The notes: a model not told the origin generated them from the letters alone. A stretch of DNA of 64,000 nucleotides from Diphasiastrum complanatum (GCA_029204225.1 CM055093.1:22921912-22985911); one strand, 5' to 3'; numbered from the stretch's first letter, positions 1 to 10,838 are shown. Numbers and translations are program-made.

Positions 1-115
1 GGATCTAGAAAATATTTGAATGTCTAGGTGTGGGCTCAAAAATCACCACATTCAATCTGATTCTAAATCCATCCTAGGTCAATAAGCAATTCTCATTAAG
101 AAATTACTATTACCC
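1..115 (-). mobile_element. Ty3/gypsy LTR, distal part (split by Copia insertion)
   Basis: This stretch continues directly into 10186-10838 once the Copia insertion and one TSD copy are removed. The joined sequence matches 58155-58316 (shared AATGTCTAGGTGTGG, CAATCCTAGGTC-like and GAAATTACTAT segments), and its other part matches the chromovirus LTR at 56031-56441. On the minus strand this is the downstream part of the LTR. Its end lies outside the window, so the full LTR length is unknown. Confidence 0.65.
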
Positions 116-573
116 TGTAGGAAATAGCAGCCTAAGGATCCAAGATCTTAACTATTCAATCACACAAAGCATTCTCAAAAGAAAGAGAGAGATGGCTAGA
201 AACCCTCTTGTAGAAACTCGTGGACAACCAAGGAGAATAGTCAGTATTGCTTACAAAAGTGTTTATCATACAAATGAATGGCTACATATAAGTAGTCCAA
301 GATGGCTATCTACCTTCATGACTGTTGGTTGTCCAATAACTTGACTAATGGCTATCTAGCTACCATAAGTTACATAAAATAATTAAGTACCCCAAATAAC
401 AAGCTAGGTACTTAATTCACATGTATAGGCCCCTAGTGGACCCACGAGTCCCTACAAGTTAGTTTCATACTAACTTGGGCCTAAAATATAAATGACCATG
501 GTTACACAGGTCTCGACCTTTTGGGTCATAGTAACCTATGGCTTTTACATCATTTACATTTGTTATTCTAACA
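116..573 (-). repeat. 3' LTR of outer Copia element
   Basis: The 458-bp sequence is repeated at 9723-10180 with few substitutions (for example GTAGAAACTCGTGGACAACC against GTAGAAACTCGTGGACAGCC). It has TG...CA ends on the minus strand and sits immediately downstream of the polypurine tract. Confidence 0.93.
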
Positions 574-583
574 CTCTCCTTAA
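574..583 (-). other. Polypurine tract of outer Copia element
   Basis: On the minus strand the bases just before the 3' LTR read TTAAGGAGAG. This purine run is where plus-strand DNA synthesis is primed in LTR retroelements. Confidence 0.8.
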
Positions 584-603
584 ATGAAAATGACATGTAT
601 TCA

Positions 604-2330
604 CTAAGTAAGAAAATCAGCATGTTGCTTTAAATTCAAAGCTTCACAAAGAGCTTTAAATCGAACTCTAGGCAATGCCTTAGTGAACACATCTGCAATA
701 TTATCCTCCGTGGGACAATATTCAAGCGTGATGTCGCCATTATGAAGCTTCTCCCGAACAAAGTGATAGTGGATCTCGATATGCTTTGTTCTTGCATGAA
801 ATACTGGATTTCGTGCAATGGCAGTAGCACTTTGACTATCTGTAAATAGGAGAGTAGCTGAGGGCTGGCCATGCTTCATATCGACAAGTAATTGTCTCAT
901 CCATATACACTCCGTAGTGGCTGAAAACGTTGCTCTATATTCTGCTTCACTTGAGGATGTAGCAACGGTGGGCTGCTTCTTGCTTAACCAAGAAACTACA
1001 GAATTTCCAATGAAAAAGCAATGACCACTAGTAGAGCGTCTAGTGTCTTGATCTCCACCCCAATCCGAGTCACAAAAACCAGCCAAACATGCATCATCAC
1101 TAGAAGGATAAAACAGACCAAGTGTTTTACTTCCTTGAAGATATCGAAGGATCCTCTTCAATGCTTTCCAATGTGATGTCAACGGAGCATGCATGAATTG
1201 ACTCATGAGGGAAACATTATAAGATATGTCTGGTCTTGAGTTGCATAAGTAAATGAGACTTCCAACTGCTTGACAATATAGTGTAGTATCAAATGGTTCA
1301 TCACCACTTTGATTACTTAACTTCAGGCCCGTCTCAATTGGTGTAGCAACCGGCTTGCAATCTTCCATTTTGAAACGCTTCAAAATCTGCTTAATGTACT
1401 GCTGTTGGGTAATGAGGATTCCAGCCTTTCCTTGCAAAAACTCAAGACCAAGGTAGAAATGCAATTGGCCTAAATCTGATGTATCATAAACTGAAGCAAG
1501 ATCAGATTTTAAGGCTGCAATATATTGTTCATTACTACCCGTAATGATAATATCATCAACATATAGCAAAATGATGATGATAAACTCAGATGTATGCATG
1601 ACATAAAGCGTAGATTCACTAGGACTGTTAGAAAACCCACGATCACAAAAGTATGTGTGTATCTTTTGATACCACATCCTTGGGGCTTGTTGTAGTCCAT
1701 AGAGAGCCTTCTTGAGAAGACACACTTTGTCTTCTTGACCTGCAACCAAAAAACCAACAGGTTGCTGAAGGTAAACTTCCTCATGAAGATCACCATAGAG
1801 GAAGGCTGTCTTTATGTCAAGTTGGTGCATACGCCAACCATGATGGGCAGCCAAAGCAGTGACTATCCTTACAGTAGTTATTCGTGCGGTAGGTGCAAAA
1901 GTTTCCTCATAATCAATGCCCTCCTTTTGCGCATAGCCTTTGGCAACAAGTCTTGCCTTGTACCTTTCAACAGTACCATCGGACTTGTACTTGATCTTAT
2001 AAATCCATTTACAGCCAATTGCTTTCTTTCCATGTGGAAGATCAACAAGAACCCATGTTTGGTTCTTTATGAGTGAGTCATACTCCTCTTTCATCGCGTC
2101 CTCCCAACATTTTACTCCTCTGGCCTGCTCATAAAAAACAGGTTCTATTGCACTATCCTCAATAGATGTAAGAGCAAAATCAAAAAAATCAGCAAATTCT
2201 ACCGATTTAGATGAGGCACGAGTCTTCCCTTCATAGAAACGGTTCACTTTGTTGTCTTGCAAAGTCTGCAACAGCCATTTAGGGACTGGTTTAAGCTGTC
2301 CAACAGCCTTACTTCGATCAACGCTTTGGA
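604..2330 (-). CDS. Copia reverse transcriptase - RNase H (outer element, open frame)
   Basis: The frame is open from the edge of the nested insertion (2330) to its stop at 604; 555 codons are clearly Copia pol. The RT part starts near the KAIGCKWIYK segment, followed by the KARLVAKGYAQ and TFAPTARITTVR blocks and the catalytic LLYVDD box. RNase H follows, with acidic residues visible in CDSDW, SSEAEYRA, FTDSQSA and DNIADVFTK. No ATG is needed because this is the end of a polyprotein; the residues before it (QSVDRSKAVGQLKPVPKW) are the integrase-RT hinge. The piece is cut off from its own gag-IN part by the nested element. The RT and RNase H motifs look intact, but the protein could not be made normally. 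Confidence 0.9.
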
Positions 2331-2585
2331 ATTAGATATGCAACATCAAGCATTCACCATAAGCAATTACCACAAGAAGGCGGAAGAAGAACACGCACTG
2401 TCACTCTACAACACTAACTCATACAGAATGTAAAATGTACAAATAAACCCTGAACCCCTGATAGAGAGAGAAAACCTACGAGTAGACTAATAGACTAGCC
2501 TACGGCTAATGACAGCTGGTCACAGCTGTCAACATTAATGTACCTCGTAAACAGTAACAATGAAGTTTATCATTGATTTCTAACG
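2331..2585 (-). repeat. 3' LTR of nested Copia element
   Basis: About 255 bp, closely matching 6422-6683 (shared ATATGCAACATCAAGCATTC, GGTCACAGCTGTCAACATTA). The first base on the minus strand is C rather than the T of the other LTR, and the terminal TTGACA is missing, which points to a small deletion at the junction with the outer element. Confidence 0.88.
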
Positions 2586-3266
2586 CTCTCCCTCAATGAT
2601 AAAATTACATTCTTCTATTCCTAATAGAGTATGAAACATCTCAAATTTACATCTACCTAATGACTTAGTAAAAATATCTGCCATTTGATCTTCAGATTTA
2701 CAAAAAACAAGATCAATGGCTCCATCAAGAATTTTCTCTCGAACAAAATGGTAGTGTATATCGATATGCTTGGTTCGAGCATGTAGAACTGGATTTTTGG
2801 CAAGGTGAATGCAACTTTGATTATCACAAGATATAGTAGTCGCATTCACCTGTGGTTGACCTAAATCCACAAGCAATCTTCGTAACCATACCGCTTCTTG
2901 TGTAGCATTGCTGAGTGCTCGATATTCAGCTTCCGTCGATGATAAGGCTACTGTAGGTTGCTTTCTGCTGCTCCATGAAATTGCAGCTGTACCATAATTG
3001 AATGTATGACCACTGGTAGATCTTCTGTCATCAATATTACCTGCCCAATCGGCATCTGTATAACCTACCAACATTGGCGCTTCAGGCTGATCATACTTTA
3101 AACCAAAATTCAATGTCCCTCGAATGTATCTGAGAATACGTTTAGCAAACTTCCAATGTGCTTGACTAGGATCTTGCATAAATTGACTAACAACACCAAC
3201 AACATAAGAAATATCAGGTCGTGTATGTGTCAAATAAATCAAACTACCCACCAGCTGTCTATACAA
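2580..3266 (-). pseudogene. Copia RNase H and RT C-terminus (nested element)
   Basis: The frame begins at the conserved YRQLVGSLIYLTHTRPDIS block and runs through RNase H, with acidic positions in YTDADWAG, SSTEAEYRA, CDNQSC and DQMADIFTK. It closes with the usual KFEMFHTLLG tail. The domain is open, but the region before it (3267-3330) is out of frame, and roughly 45-50 codons of the RT thumb/connection are missing between KSDL and the KPLSTPMD-like block. The 3' end of the frame overlaps the LTR by a few bases. Confidence 0.85.
2586..2594 (-). other. Polypurine tract of nested Copia element
   Basis: The minus strand reads GAGGGAGAG directly before the 3' LTR. Confidence 0.75.
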
Positions 3267-3330
3267 TAGGCATCCACTTTCTCAGATTCATCATATGCAG
3301 TAAGCTTCATGTTGACATCCATAGGTGTAC

Positions 3331-3924
3331 TCAAAGGCTTAGATCTGATTTTATTTCATCAATTAAGCTCTCATTACTTCTTGTAATAATCAAATCATCC
3401 ACGTACAACACAATGAACACTATATCTGAGTCTTGCCTTAGAATGTAAAGATTAGGATCAGCATCACTCTTTACCATTCCCTTTCGCTTGAAGTGTTCAT
3501 CAATGCAAGAGTACCACGCCCGTGGTGCTTGCTTCAATCCATAAATGGCTTTGTTGAGCTTACAAACGAGATGCTCTCTCCCTGGCTCAACAAATTCTTG
3601 AGGTTGTACTAAGTACACCTCTTCATCCAGCACTCCATTAAGAAGAGCAGATTTAACGTCCATTTGCTGGATCTTCTAACCATAGAAAACAGAAATAGCA
3701 ATGATAGAACGTATAGTTACCATCTTAGCTACGGGTGCGAAGGTTTCCTCAAAATCAATACCTTCCTGCTGCTCAAATCCTCTCGCAACCAACCGTGCTT
3801 TGTACTTGTTGAGTTGCCCTTCAGCTCCATATTTGATCTTGTATATCCATTTGCAAGTGATAGGCGTCTTACCATCAGGTAGCTCAACCAAGTTCCACGT
3901 CCTATTTTTCGTTATAGCTTCCAT
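3331..3924 (-). pseudogene. Copia reverse transcriptase core, broken (nested element)
   Basis: Two frames (3676-3924 and 3331-3663) together give the RT fingers and palm: [35 protein letters not shown], then MDVKSALLNG and the catalytic VLYVDDLIITRS. A stop separates them at 3664-3675 and another stop separates this part from the hinge at 3925. The frame stops again at 3331 just after KSDLSL, where part of the RT has been deleted. Confidence 0.85.
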
Positions 3925-4398
3925 TTATGTTTTCAAAGCTTCACGCCACTCCTTGTGCTCCTTTGCTTTATCAAAAGTTTTTGGTTCTTGAGCCTTGAGC
4001 ACAGAACCCATTAGGGCTAGATTCATCTCTAATCTTGCAGGAGGTTTTTGATTTCTACTTGATCTTCTAAGCTCTCCCTGCTCACTTGATTCGGGAGTAT
4101 CTCCTTTATTAGCATCACTTGTTACTGACAAGTACCACTTAGGCACTCTCTTAGGAATCTCATTATTGACCCTGTCTTTTTCCATTGGCTCTTCCATATC
4201 GACACCAACTTCTTCCTTCACTTGCACTTTAGCCTTATCATCAAAGGGATCAATTGTCAATTTTATTTGGTCATTTTGACCCATCTCATCAAAAGTAGCA
4301 TCTCTAGAAATCACGATCTTTTGTGCATCTGTCATACATCCTGTATGCCTTGGCTCTTTCATCATATCCAAGGAAAATACACTTAACAGCTTTTGCAT
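3925..4398 (-). pseudogene. Copia integrase C-terminus / IN-RT hinge (nested element)
   Basis: An acidic, low-conservation stretch typical of the Copia hinge (PFDDKAKVQVKEEVGVDMEE, then PKRVPKWYLSVT and RSSRNQKPPARL). It lies between the integrase core and the RT start, closes with the EHKEWREALKT block, and ends in a stop one codon before the RT frame. Between 4399 and 4478 further integrase C-terminal sequence is readable in another frame (HVPDEKRKKLDAK-like). Confidence 0.75.
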
Positions 4399-4478
4399 CT
4401 AGCTTCTTTCGTTTTTCATCAGGTACATGAGCGCAAGCATCATAACCAAATACTCGTATATGAGAAACATTAGGTTTC

Positions 4479-4997
4479 TTAAGCTTCGTAAGGTGTCTTA
4501 CCTTCCACAGACTTCGTAGGACACCGATTCAAGATATGAGTAGCTGTGTTGCATGCTTCTACCCAAAAAGTATTTGGCAAACCCTTGCTCTTAAGCATTA
4601 CCCTAGCCATCTCCACAATGGATCTGTTTTTCCGTTCTGCAACTCCGTTTTGTTGTGGTGAATAGGGTGTAGTGGTTTGTCTCTTGATCCCCTGATCCTT
4701 GCAAAAGTTTATAAACTCTGTTGAAAAATACTCACCGCCACCATCTGATCTGAGGGTCTTAATATAACAACCTGTTTGTTTTTCAACTAGAGCCTTGAAC
4801 TCTCTAAACTTGGCAAAAGCATCAGATTTCTTGCTTATGAAATAAATCCATATATGTCTACTATAGTCATCAATGAATGTGAGGAAATAGTAACAACCAC
4901 TAATGGACCTAGTTTGTATTGGTCCACACAGATCACTATGAACAAGATCAAGAATGCCATTGGCTCTTCTTGCTCCATCTGTTTTCCCAAAATGCAA
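4479..4997 (-). pseudogene. Copia integrase catalytic core (nested element)
   Basis: The rve-type core retains all three acidic residues: VHSDLCGP (first D), LRSDGGGEY (second D) and PQQNGVAERKNR (E). The surrounding FLTFIDDYSRHIWIYF and FWVEACNTATHILNRCPTKS blocks are typical. It is in a different frame from the upstream GAG-pre-integrase/HHCC part (4835-5974 frame), so a frameshift near 4990 separates zinc-binding and catalytic domains. The frame ends at 4479 after GKTPYEA. Confidence 0.87.
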
Positions 4998-5974
4998 CCC
5001 TCACAAATTTTTCCTTCAAAAGAGATATCTGGCAATCCAACAACTGTATTACCTCTTTTAAGAATTTGCAAGCTTTGAGCACTGATATGACCAAACCTTT
5101 GATGCCAAAGATCACTTCGACTATCAACAGTGCTTACCATAGAGTGATTCTTGATGTCTTTGACAAGACATTTGTCACTGTCAAACTCAATCTTGAGTTG
5201 TTGATCAGCCATCGTCCCAACAGATAGTAGATTGTTAGCTAAGCCAGGTACATATTGCACATTGCTTATCTGCTTTATCTTTCCGCTGGCTAACTTCACT
5301 GGTACCACTCCAACTCCTTTAAAAGATAGCAATTTGCCATCAGCTTGTCCAACTTCATCACCATTGTCAGTTTCCTTGACTTCTGAAAACCACTCTTTCC
5401 TTGAAGTCATGTGCTTGAATGCACCACTGTCAATGTACCATGTATCCTTGGCTTCATCACTTGTCATTAATGCTGTAATGAACAATTTTGAACTCTCACC
5501 AGTATCATCTTCATATTGATCATCATCGTATTGATGTTGATCAGCATAATTGTCTTCATAATAATAGTCATCAAATTGATGTTGATCAGCATAATTTCCC
5601 GCTTGACATTTGTCTTTTCTTTGTTCCATCTCCTTCTGTTTCTTGAAGCATTCACGCTCCCAGTGGCCAAGTTTGTTGCAGTACTTACAATTTCCAGGTT
5701 TATTTTGTCTTGAATAGCCGCGTCCTTGACCTCGGCCTTGATTCCAATTGCCTCGATTCGGACTATCATTGACTTGCTCATGAAATTGTTGAAATGATCC
5801 TCGACTTGAGTTTCCTCCTCTCGATTGATACCTTCCAAGGCCAAATCTTCCACCTCGTCCTCTAACTGCAAGAGCTTGATCATAGCTCTTGTTACGATGA
5901 TTCAAGTTCTCTTGACGTTGCTCTTCTTGCATTCCCCACTTAGGCGCGGCGGCTACGCCGCCTCCTCTTTGCAA
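4990..5974 (-). pseudogene. Copia gag C-terminus, zinc knuckle, protease and HHCC domain (nested element)
   Basis: The frame opens with a glycine/arginine-rich gag tail, then a perfect zinc knuckle CKYCNKLGHWEREC, an acidic Asp/Tyr/His-rich spacer with two near-identical NYADQHQ-D repeats, the protease motif WYIDSGAFKHMT, and the GAG-pre-integrase HHCC segment (LWHQRFGH ... CEGCILGKQ). The main gag domain expected upstream is absent: 5975-6409 holds only leader-like sequence. After GKQMEQEE the frame runs into unrelated residues, marking the frameshift into the integrase core. Confidence 0.82.
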
Positions 5975-6409
5975 AGATTTCGAAATGTGTGATCGTTCAA
6001 AAGACAGAGATCAGTAATGTGAAAAGTATGAAGCTTCCTAACTCTGAATGACAGTACTAGACACTATCTAGTGTGATTTGTGGTACTCCAAACAGACAAA
6101 TGAGAGATTTCTTGGCAAACCTTTCACACAAATAGCACTTTCCACAACAACTAGGAAGTATTGTAAGAATCTCCCCCACTCAACAGATTTTCTGTCTGAT
6201 TCTGCCCTGGCCTTTTGGATGCCTCCGGGACTGTGTCTTCGTTCCCCACTGATGATTCTGAGCTCCAAACCTGCAAAATACACCAAAGAAGGATTTATTC
6301 CAGCCGTTTTTATCTCTCCAAGCTTTCACCTCCCGTGAAGGAATTTCTCACTTCGTTGTGGAGCCTGTGACAAGCTGTATCCACTGATCAGGCACGCAGG
6401 ACTATTGCT
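5975..6409 (-). other. 5' leader of nested Copia element, gag N-terminus missing
   Basis: This stretch separates the PBS from the zinc-knuckle reading frame. Only short, unrecognisable frames are present. A normal Copia gag core (about 200-250 codons) should lie here and does not, so the element has an internal deletion. Confidence 0.6.
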
Positions 6410-6421
6410 GCTCTGATACCA
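6410..6421 (-). other. Primer binding site of nested Copia element
   Basis: The minus strand reads TGGTATCAGAGC directly after the 5' LTR, the complement of the 3' end of plant initiator tRNA-Met. Confidence 0.9.
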
Positions 6422-6683
6422 TGTCAAGAATTAGATATGCAACATCAAGCATTCACCATAAGCAATCACCACAAGAAGGCGGAAGAAGAACATGCACTGT
6501 CACTCTATAACACTAACTCATTAGAATGTAAATTGTACAAATAAACCCTGAACCACTGATAGAGAGAGAAAACCTACGAGTAGACTAATAGACTAGCCTA
6601 GGGCTAATGACAGTTGGTCACAGCTGTCAACATTAATGTACCTCGTAAACAGTAACAATGAAGTTTATCATTGATTTGTAACA
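6422..6683 (-). repeat. 5' LTR of nested Copia element
   Basis: 262 bp, TG...CA on the minus strand, bounded by the PBS on one side and the outer element's interrupted integrase hinge (HFGLL) on the other. Confidence 0.9.
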
Positions 6684-8512
6684 GTCCAAAGTGATCTGAA
6701 CTGTCAACACTTTGCTGTCCAAAGTGCTCTGAACCTGGACTATGCTGTCCAAAGTTTTCAACAGGCCGTTCCTCTTCATAAATCTGCTCCTCTTGATGAA
6801 TTATGGGTTGTTCGCTTGAAGAACCAGTGGGCTGTCCATTAGAGGATGATGGCAGTCCCTCCTCTTCAACATTAGATGGTGATACCAAATCTGGAAACAC
6901 TTCAACATAGTCATCTTGGGGGATGTCCCCTTTCATGACATGAATGGGTGCAAGATCATAGGAGTTCTTCTCATCAAAATGAACATCACGACTCACTATG
7001 ATTTTGTTAGTATCCACATTAAACAATCTATAGCCTTTACTTTCACTACTATAGCCCATAAAAATGCATTTTACTCCTTTATCATCTAGTTTGGATCTTA
7101 GCTTATCGGGAATAAACGCATAAGCCGTGCAACCAAAAGTGCGAAAATGAGAAACCGATGGCTTCTTACCATACCAAACTTCATAAGGAGTCAAAATCTT
7201 CAAGGCTTTAGTCGGACACCGATTACTAATGTATGCCGCCGTAATAACCGCTTCAGCCCAAAACTTGTGGGGAACGGCCTTTGCCTTAAGCATGCAACGA
7301 GCCATCTCCATGATTGTGCGATTTTTCCTCTCGGCAACACCATTTTGTTGCGGTGTGTAAGGTGTAGTCATTTGATGTAAAATGCCTTTGCTTTGAAGAA
7401 ACGTGCCGAACATACTTTTAATGTATTCCCCTCCTCGGTCAGTACGTAGTATCTTCAAAGTATGCCCAGATTGATTTTCTCTCATAGCAAGTATGCATCC
7501 TTCGCATACATGTCCTTCGAGATGCTCCATATTTGGAATGCCTTCCATCATGTTGAATTTCTTCAACATATTCAAACTTCCAAAATTGAGGTGGCCGTAC
7601 CTCACATGCCATAGTTTAGCCAACTCCAATGCATGTGAATTAGTAGCAACAAGACCAAAGGATGTCAAAGCTTTAGGTTCATAAATATCGAACAAAAACA
7701 AACCTCCTCGCAATGTTCCCGAAGCAACAATTAAAAGTAATCTCTTTGGGTCTTTTATAAGACATTTGTCTTCTTTAAATTCTACAATCAATCCTTGATT
7801 CATGATTGTAGAGACCGAAATGAGATTTTTCTTAATCTTAGGAACATAAAGTACATTTCGAATGCACTTTTCTTCTCCATTGGGAAGAATGAGGGGTATA
7901 GATCCAATGCCTTCAATTGGATAGGAGGTGTTGTGAACACCTTGAACCTTGCTTCCATCTTTGATTTTCATAAGCTTTGTGAAGATGTCTCTATGATGAG
8001 TCATATGGCGTGTAGCTCCGCTGTCAATCACCCAATCAATGGAAGAAAAAACAGCAACCTGCAAAGCTGAAGTAGTGTTGTTTTCCGCTGAAAAACCAGC
8101 TAGTCGAGAAGTGGTAGAAATCTCATTTTGATTAGAAATGAGATTGTTAGTGACAAAAGCAAAATCACCATTGAAAGAATCATCCTCCTTTTGATGTTCT
8201 AATGAAATCATGGCTGTATTTGTATCAATACCTTTCTCTTTATCCTTAGTAAGCTTCTTCTTACATTCCTTTATGTGGTGCCCAAACTTTTTACAATAAT
8301 GGCACTTACCCTTCTTTTTGGATCCTTGATCTTGGCCTTCCTTGGATTTTTGATCCTCGGAAGAAGAAGGCTTACCTTTCCACTTGCCCTTGCCTTTGCC
8401 TTTGGTGAAGAAGGCTTGATCTTCTTGTTCACCAAAATTAATCCTTGTTTGCTCTTCTTGGATAAGTAAGCCAACAAGCTCTTCAAAGGAGATTTGTTGT
8501 CCCCTAACTTCT
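6684..8512 (-). pseudogene. Copia zinc knuckle, protease and integrase of the outer element (deleted core)
   Basis: One frame carries a lysine-rich gag tail with zinc knuckle CHYCKKFGHHIKEC, the protease motif WVIDSGATRHMT, the HHCC region (KLWHVRYGHLNFGSL ... CEGCIL) and an integrase core that keeps LRTDRGGEY and PQQNGVAERKNR. The sequence jumps from CEGCILAMRENQSGH directly to KILRTDRGG. About 75-80 codons that normally hold VHTDxCGP and the IDDxSR block are missing in frame, so the first catalytic Asp is lost. The C-terminal part (AYAFIPDKLRSKLDDKG ... CIFMGYSSESKGYRL) is present. The frame is cut by the nested element at 6683. Confidence 0.88.
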
Positions 8513-9085
8513 AAGAGATATGCTTAAAGTAGACACAAATGGAAGATAGGAATGAGGAAGTGAATTAAGAGTAATTGTAACAAATTGAGAGTTCTCGACA
8601 ATTTCGTCAATGCTAAGAAGCTCTTCATGAAGATCCTTGATCTTCATTAAGTGATTTGAAAGTGTATCACCCTCTTGCATCTTCAATGTTGAGAGTTGAT
8701 TACGTAGAAAAAGCACTTTCGCCGTATTCTTCACTTGGAACATCTTGGCAAGTACTTCCCAAGCACTCTTGGAAGTCTTGCATGATCGAATGTGAGGTAG
8801 GATAGATCTTTTCACGGATAGCGCTATGACCGAATGTGCTTGTGCGTCACGTCGATCCCACTTCTTTTGTTCTTCGGAAGACACCTTCACATGTGTTGAA
8901 GAAGTAGCTCTTGACGGTGTAGTAGGTGCCAAACTAGGTGGCCTCTCTTCATCACCACTTACAACTTCAAACAAACCTTTAGCAATAAGGAGGTTTTTGA
9001 TCATGTAGCACCACAAGGAGAAATTAGTTCCATCCAACCTATCTTCATTGAACAAAGAACCTATAGATTCAGATTCTTTAGCCAT
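8504..9085 (-). pseudogene. Copia gag N-terminal part (outer element)
   Basis: An ATG at 9085 opens a 193-codon frame of the UBN2/retrotran_gag type: LDGTNFSLWCYMIKNLLIAKG near the start, KSAWEVLAKMFQ, LRNQLSTLKMQEGD and IKDLHEELLSID further on, ending FVSTLSISLRS. A frameshift close to 8513 separates it from the zinc-knuckle frame, which continues LLEVRGQQISFEEL. Capsid sequence is otherwise well kept. Confidence 0.88.
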
Positions 9086-9710
9086 TTCTGAAAATTCAGC
9101 TAATAGCAGATGAGAAAAACAGATTCTAGGCCAAAATCTACTAAAAAATCAGCAAGATCAAAGCTGAATTAATGAGCACTATAGACTGCAATACACCACA
9201 TGCAATAGCTCATTCATAAGAAGATATAGGTAGCTGTATTCTGCTGAAAAATTAGAATACTAACTAATATGCAGGCTTCCAATGAAGCCAAAACCACAAC
9301 CAGAACTTTTTTGGTAAAATGGTGTGCACGCAATGTGCTAATGGAGCAGATGGTAGGACCTTCTTCCAGGCTCAAAAATAGAAAAATTTCAGCCACTAAA
9401 AATGTGTCAAAAACACATTTGTCTTCAAGGTAGATGGGCGCCCTCCTCCAAGAAGAAAATCTGAAATTTGAAGCATGTAATTTGATTTCAATCACATGAA
9501 AACTAGTTGAGCATGGGCGTCCTACTGCTGGCTCCCGAATGAGTTGAGGTTCCCAGCTTTTCCCTGCAATTTCTTTCACAAAAAACAAGAAGGAGCCGGA
9601 CAGTTCTCTCTCCACAAAAATCAGAAAAATTCTGATTTTTATGAACCAAAAGAGGAGAAATGTGGCTGCCTATTGGGTGCCCTCCAGCAAGCAATGAATT
9701 TTGAAAAATG
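9086..9710 (-). other. 5' untranslated leader of the outer Copia element
   Basis: The region between PBS and gag ATG. It contains only incidental frames and repeats of a GAGAAATT/CAGAAAAATT kind; no gene is recognised. Confidence 0.6.
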
Positions 9711-9722
9711 GCTCTGGTACCA
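9711..9722 (-). other. Primer binding site of the outer Copia element
   Basis: The minus strand reads TGGTACCAGAGC immediately after the LTR end CCTACA. It differs at one base from the initiator tRNA-Met complement TGGTATCAGAGC. Confidence 0.82.
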
Positions 9723-10180
9723 TGTAGGAAATAGAAGCCTAAGGATCCAGGATCTTAACTATTCAATCACACAAAGCATTCTCAAAAGAAAGAGAGAGAT
9801 GGCTAGAAACCCTCTTGTAGAAACTCGTGGACAGCCAAGGAGAATAGTCAGTATTGCTTACAAAAGTGTTTATCATACAAATGAATGGCTACATATAAGT
9901 AGTCCAAGATGGCTATCGACCTTCATGACTGGTGGCTGTCCAATAACTTGACTAATGGCTATCTAGCTACCATAAGTTACATAAAATAATCAAGTACCCC
10001 AAATAACAAGTTAGGTACTTAATTCACATGTATAGGCCCCTAGTGGACCCACGAGTCCCTACAAGTTAGTTTCATACTAACTTGGGCCTAAAATATAAAT
10101 GACCATGGTTACACAGATCTCGACCTTTTGGGTCATAGTAACCTATGGCTTCCACATCATTTACATTTATTATTCTAACA
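9723..10180 (-). repeat. 5' LTR of the outer Copia element
   Basis: 458 bp, the partner of 116-573. The right edge meets the TSD copy TACCC at 10181-10185. Confidence 0.93.
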
Positions 10181-10185
10181 TACCC

Positions 10186-10838
10186 ATCGAGAAATTGTTT
10201 CTATACAATTCTCATCAATATGTCTATGTTTTATCGACTAGTTTTTGCATGTATATAAACTTAGTTCAAGGAATACATTGTAGATCCACAAGATTAAAAG
10301 TTTGTACAAAAGAAATGATGATCATACACAATGATTCACTACATAGCATATCTCTATAGATTTCACCTGATCTGTACACAATATTGTTTCAACTGAGAAT
10401 CCTGTAACTCAGTTAACTCCAACCAAACCTAGATCTTATGGATCTAGCCCCCAAGTTATAGATCAATCACTCACAAGGGATAGAGGAGTCATACCAGCAG
10501 CATGTAACAGCTACTAGCACCACAATCAAGCATACACTAGTGAGAGCCCAATGGGTATACTTATATCCTCCAAGGCCCATGCACCACTAGTAGTGCACTG
10601 TGACACCTCATTGGACACCTCTGCAGCCTATCTGGGCCACATCATCCAGTTTCCCTATGACTCACTGATAGACCCATAACATCCACCATCATGAGTTTAG
10701 GCCTCCAACCATTAATTATGACCATATGCAATATGCACATGAGGGTCCCAAACCCCTCATAATCATAATTCACTTATGGGTTGTAGGCTTATTGATCTCT
10801 AGCGGGACACACTATCCGAGATCAATTGTGGGCATGAT
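10186..10838 (-). mobile_element. Ty3/gypsy LTR, proximal part (split by Copia insertion)
   Basis: On the minus strand the LTR begins near 10838 with TATCATGCCC, close to the TGTCATGCCC start of the chromovirus LTR at 56441. The two copies share long blocks such as GGTATACTTATA, CAAGGCCCATGCACCACTAG and CACCTCTGCAG. No gypsy coding sequence adjoins this copy; a plus-strand Copia fragment abuts it, so it is a solo or truncated LTR. Confidence 0.75.

Larger units (their letters stand above)
2331..6683 (-). mobile_element. Ty1/Copia element nested inside the outer Copia element
   Basis: Direct repeats at 2331-2585 and 6422-6683 are the LTRs. On the minus strand the 5' LTR starts TGTTACAAATC and ends TTGACA, then an exact 12-base initiator-Met-type PBS follows (6410-6421). 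The 3' LTR is preceded by the purine tract GAGGGAGAG (2586-2594). The element interrupts the outer element between its integrase and RT. The internal region is only about 3.8 kb because most of gag is missing. The outer end of the 3' LTR has lost its last few bases (TTGACA is replaced), so no clean TSD is visible. Confidence 0.9.
116..10180 (-). mobile_element. Ty1/Copia LTR retrotransposon, full-length, minus strand (outer element)
   Basis: Two near-identical 458-bp LTRs (116-573 and 9723-10180) are flanked by the same 5-bp duplication TACCC (111-115 and 10181-10185). On the minus strand the LTR starts TGTTAGAATA and ends ATTTCCTACA. A primer binding site follows the 5' LTR (9711-9722) and a polypurine tract precedes the 3' LTR (574-583). 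Domain order gag, zinc knuckle, protease, integrase, RT, RNase H is that of Copia. The close LTR match and intact TSD suggest a fairly recent insertion, although the element is coding-defective: a gag frameshift, an integrase core deletion, and a second Copia element inserted between IN and RT at about 2331-6683. Confidence 0.93.

Noticed and set aside
1735-2076. Plus-strand 113-codon frame inside the Copia RT
   Set aside because: Antisense shadow of the RT gene; no own motifs.
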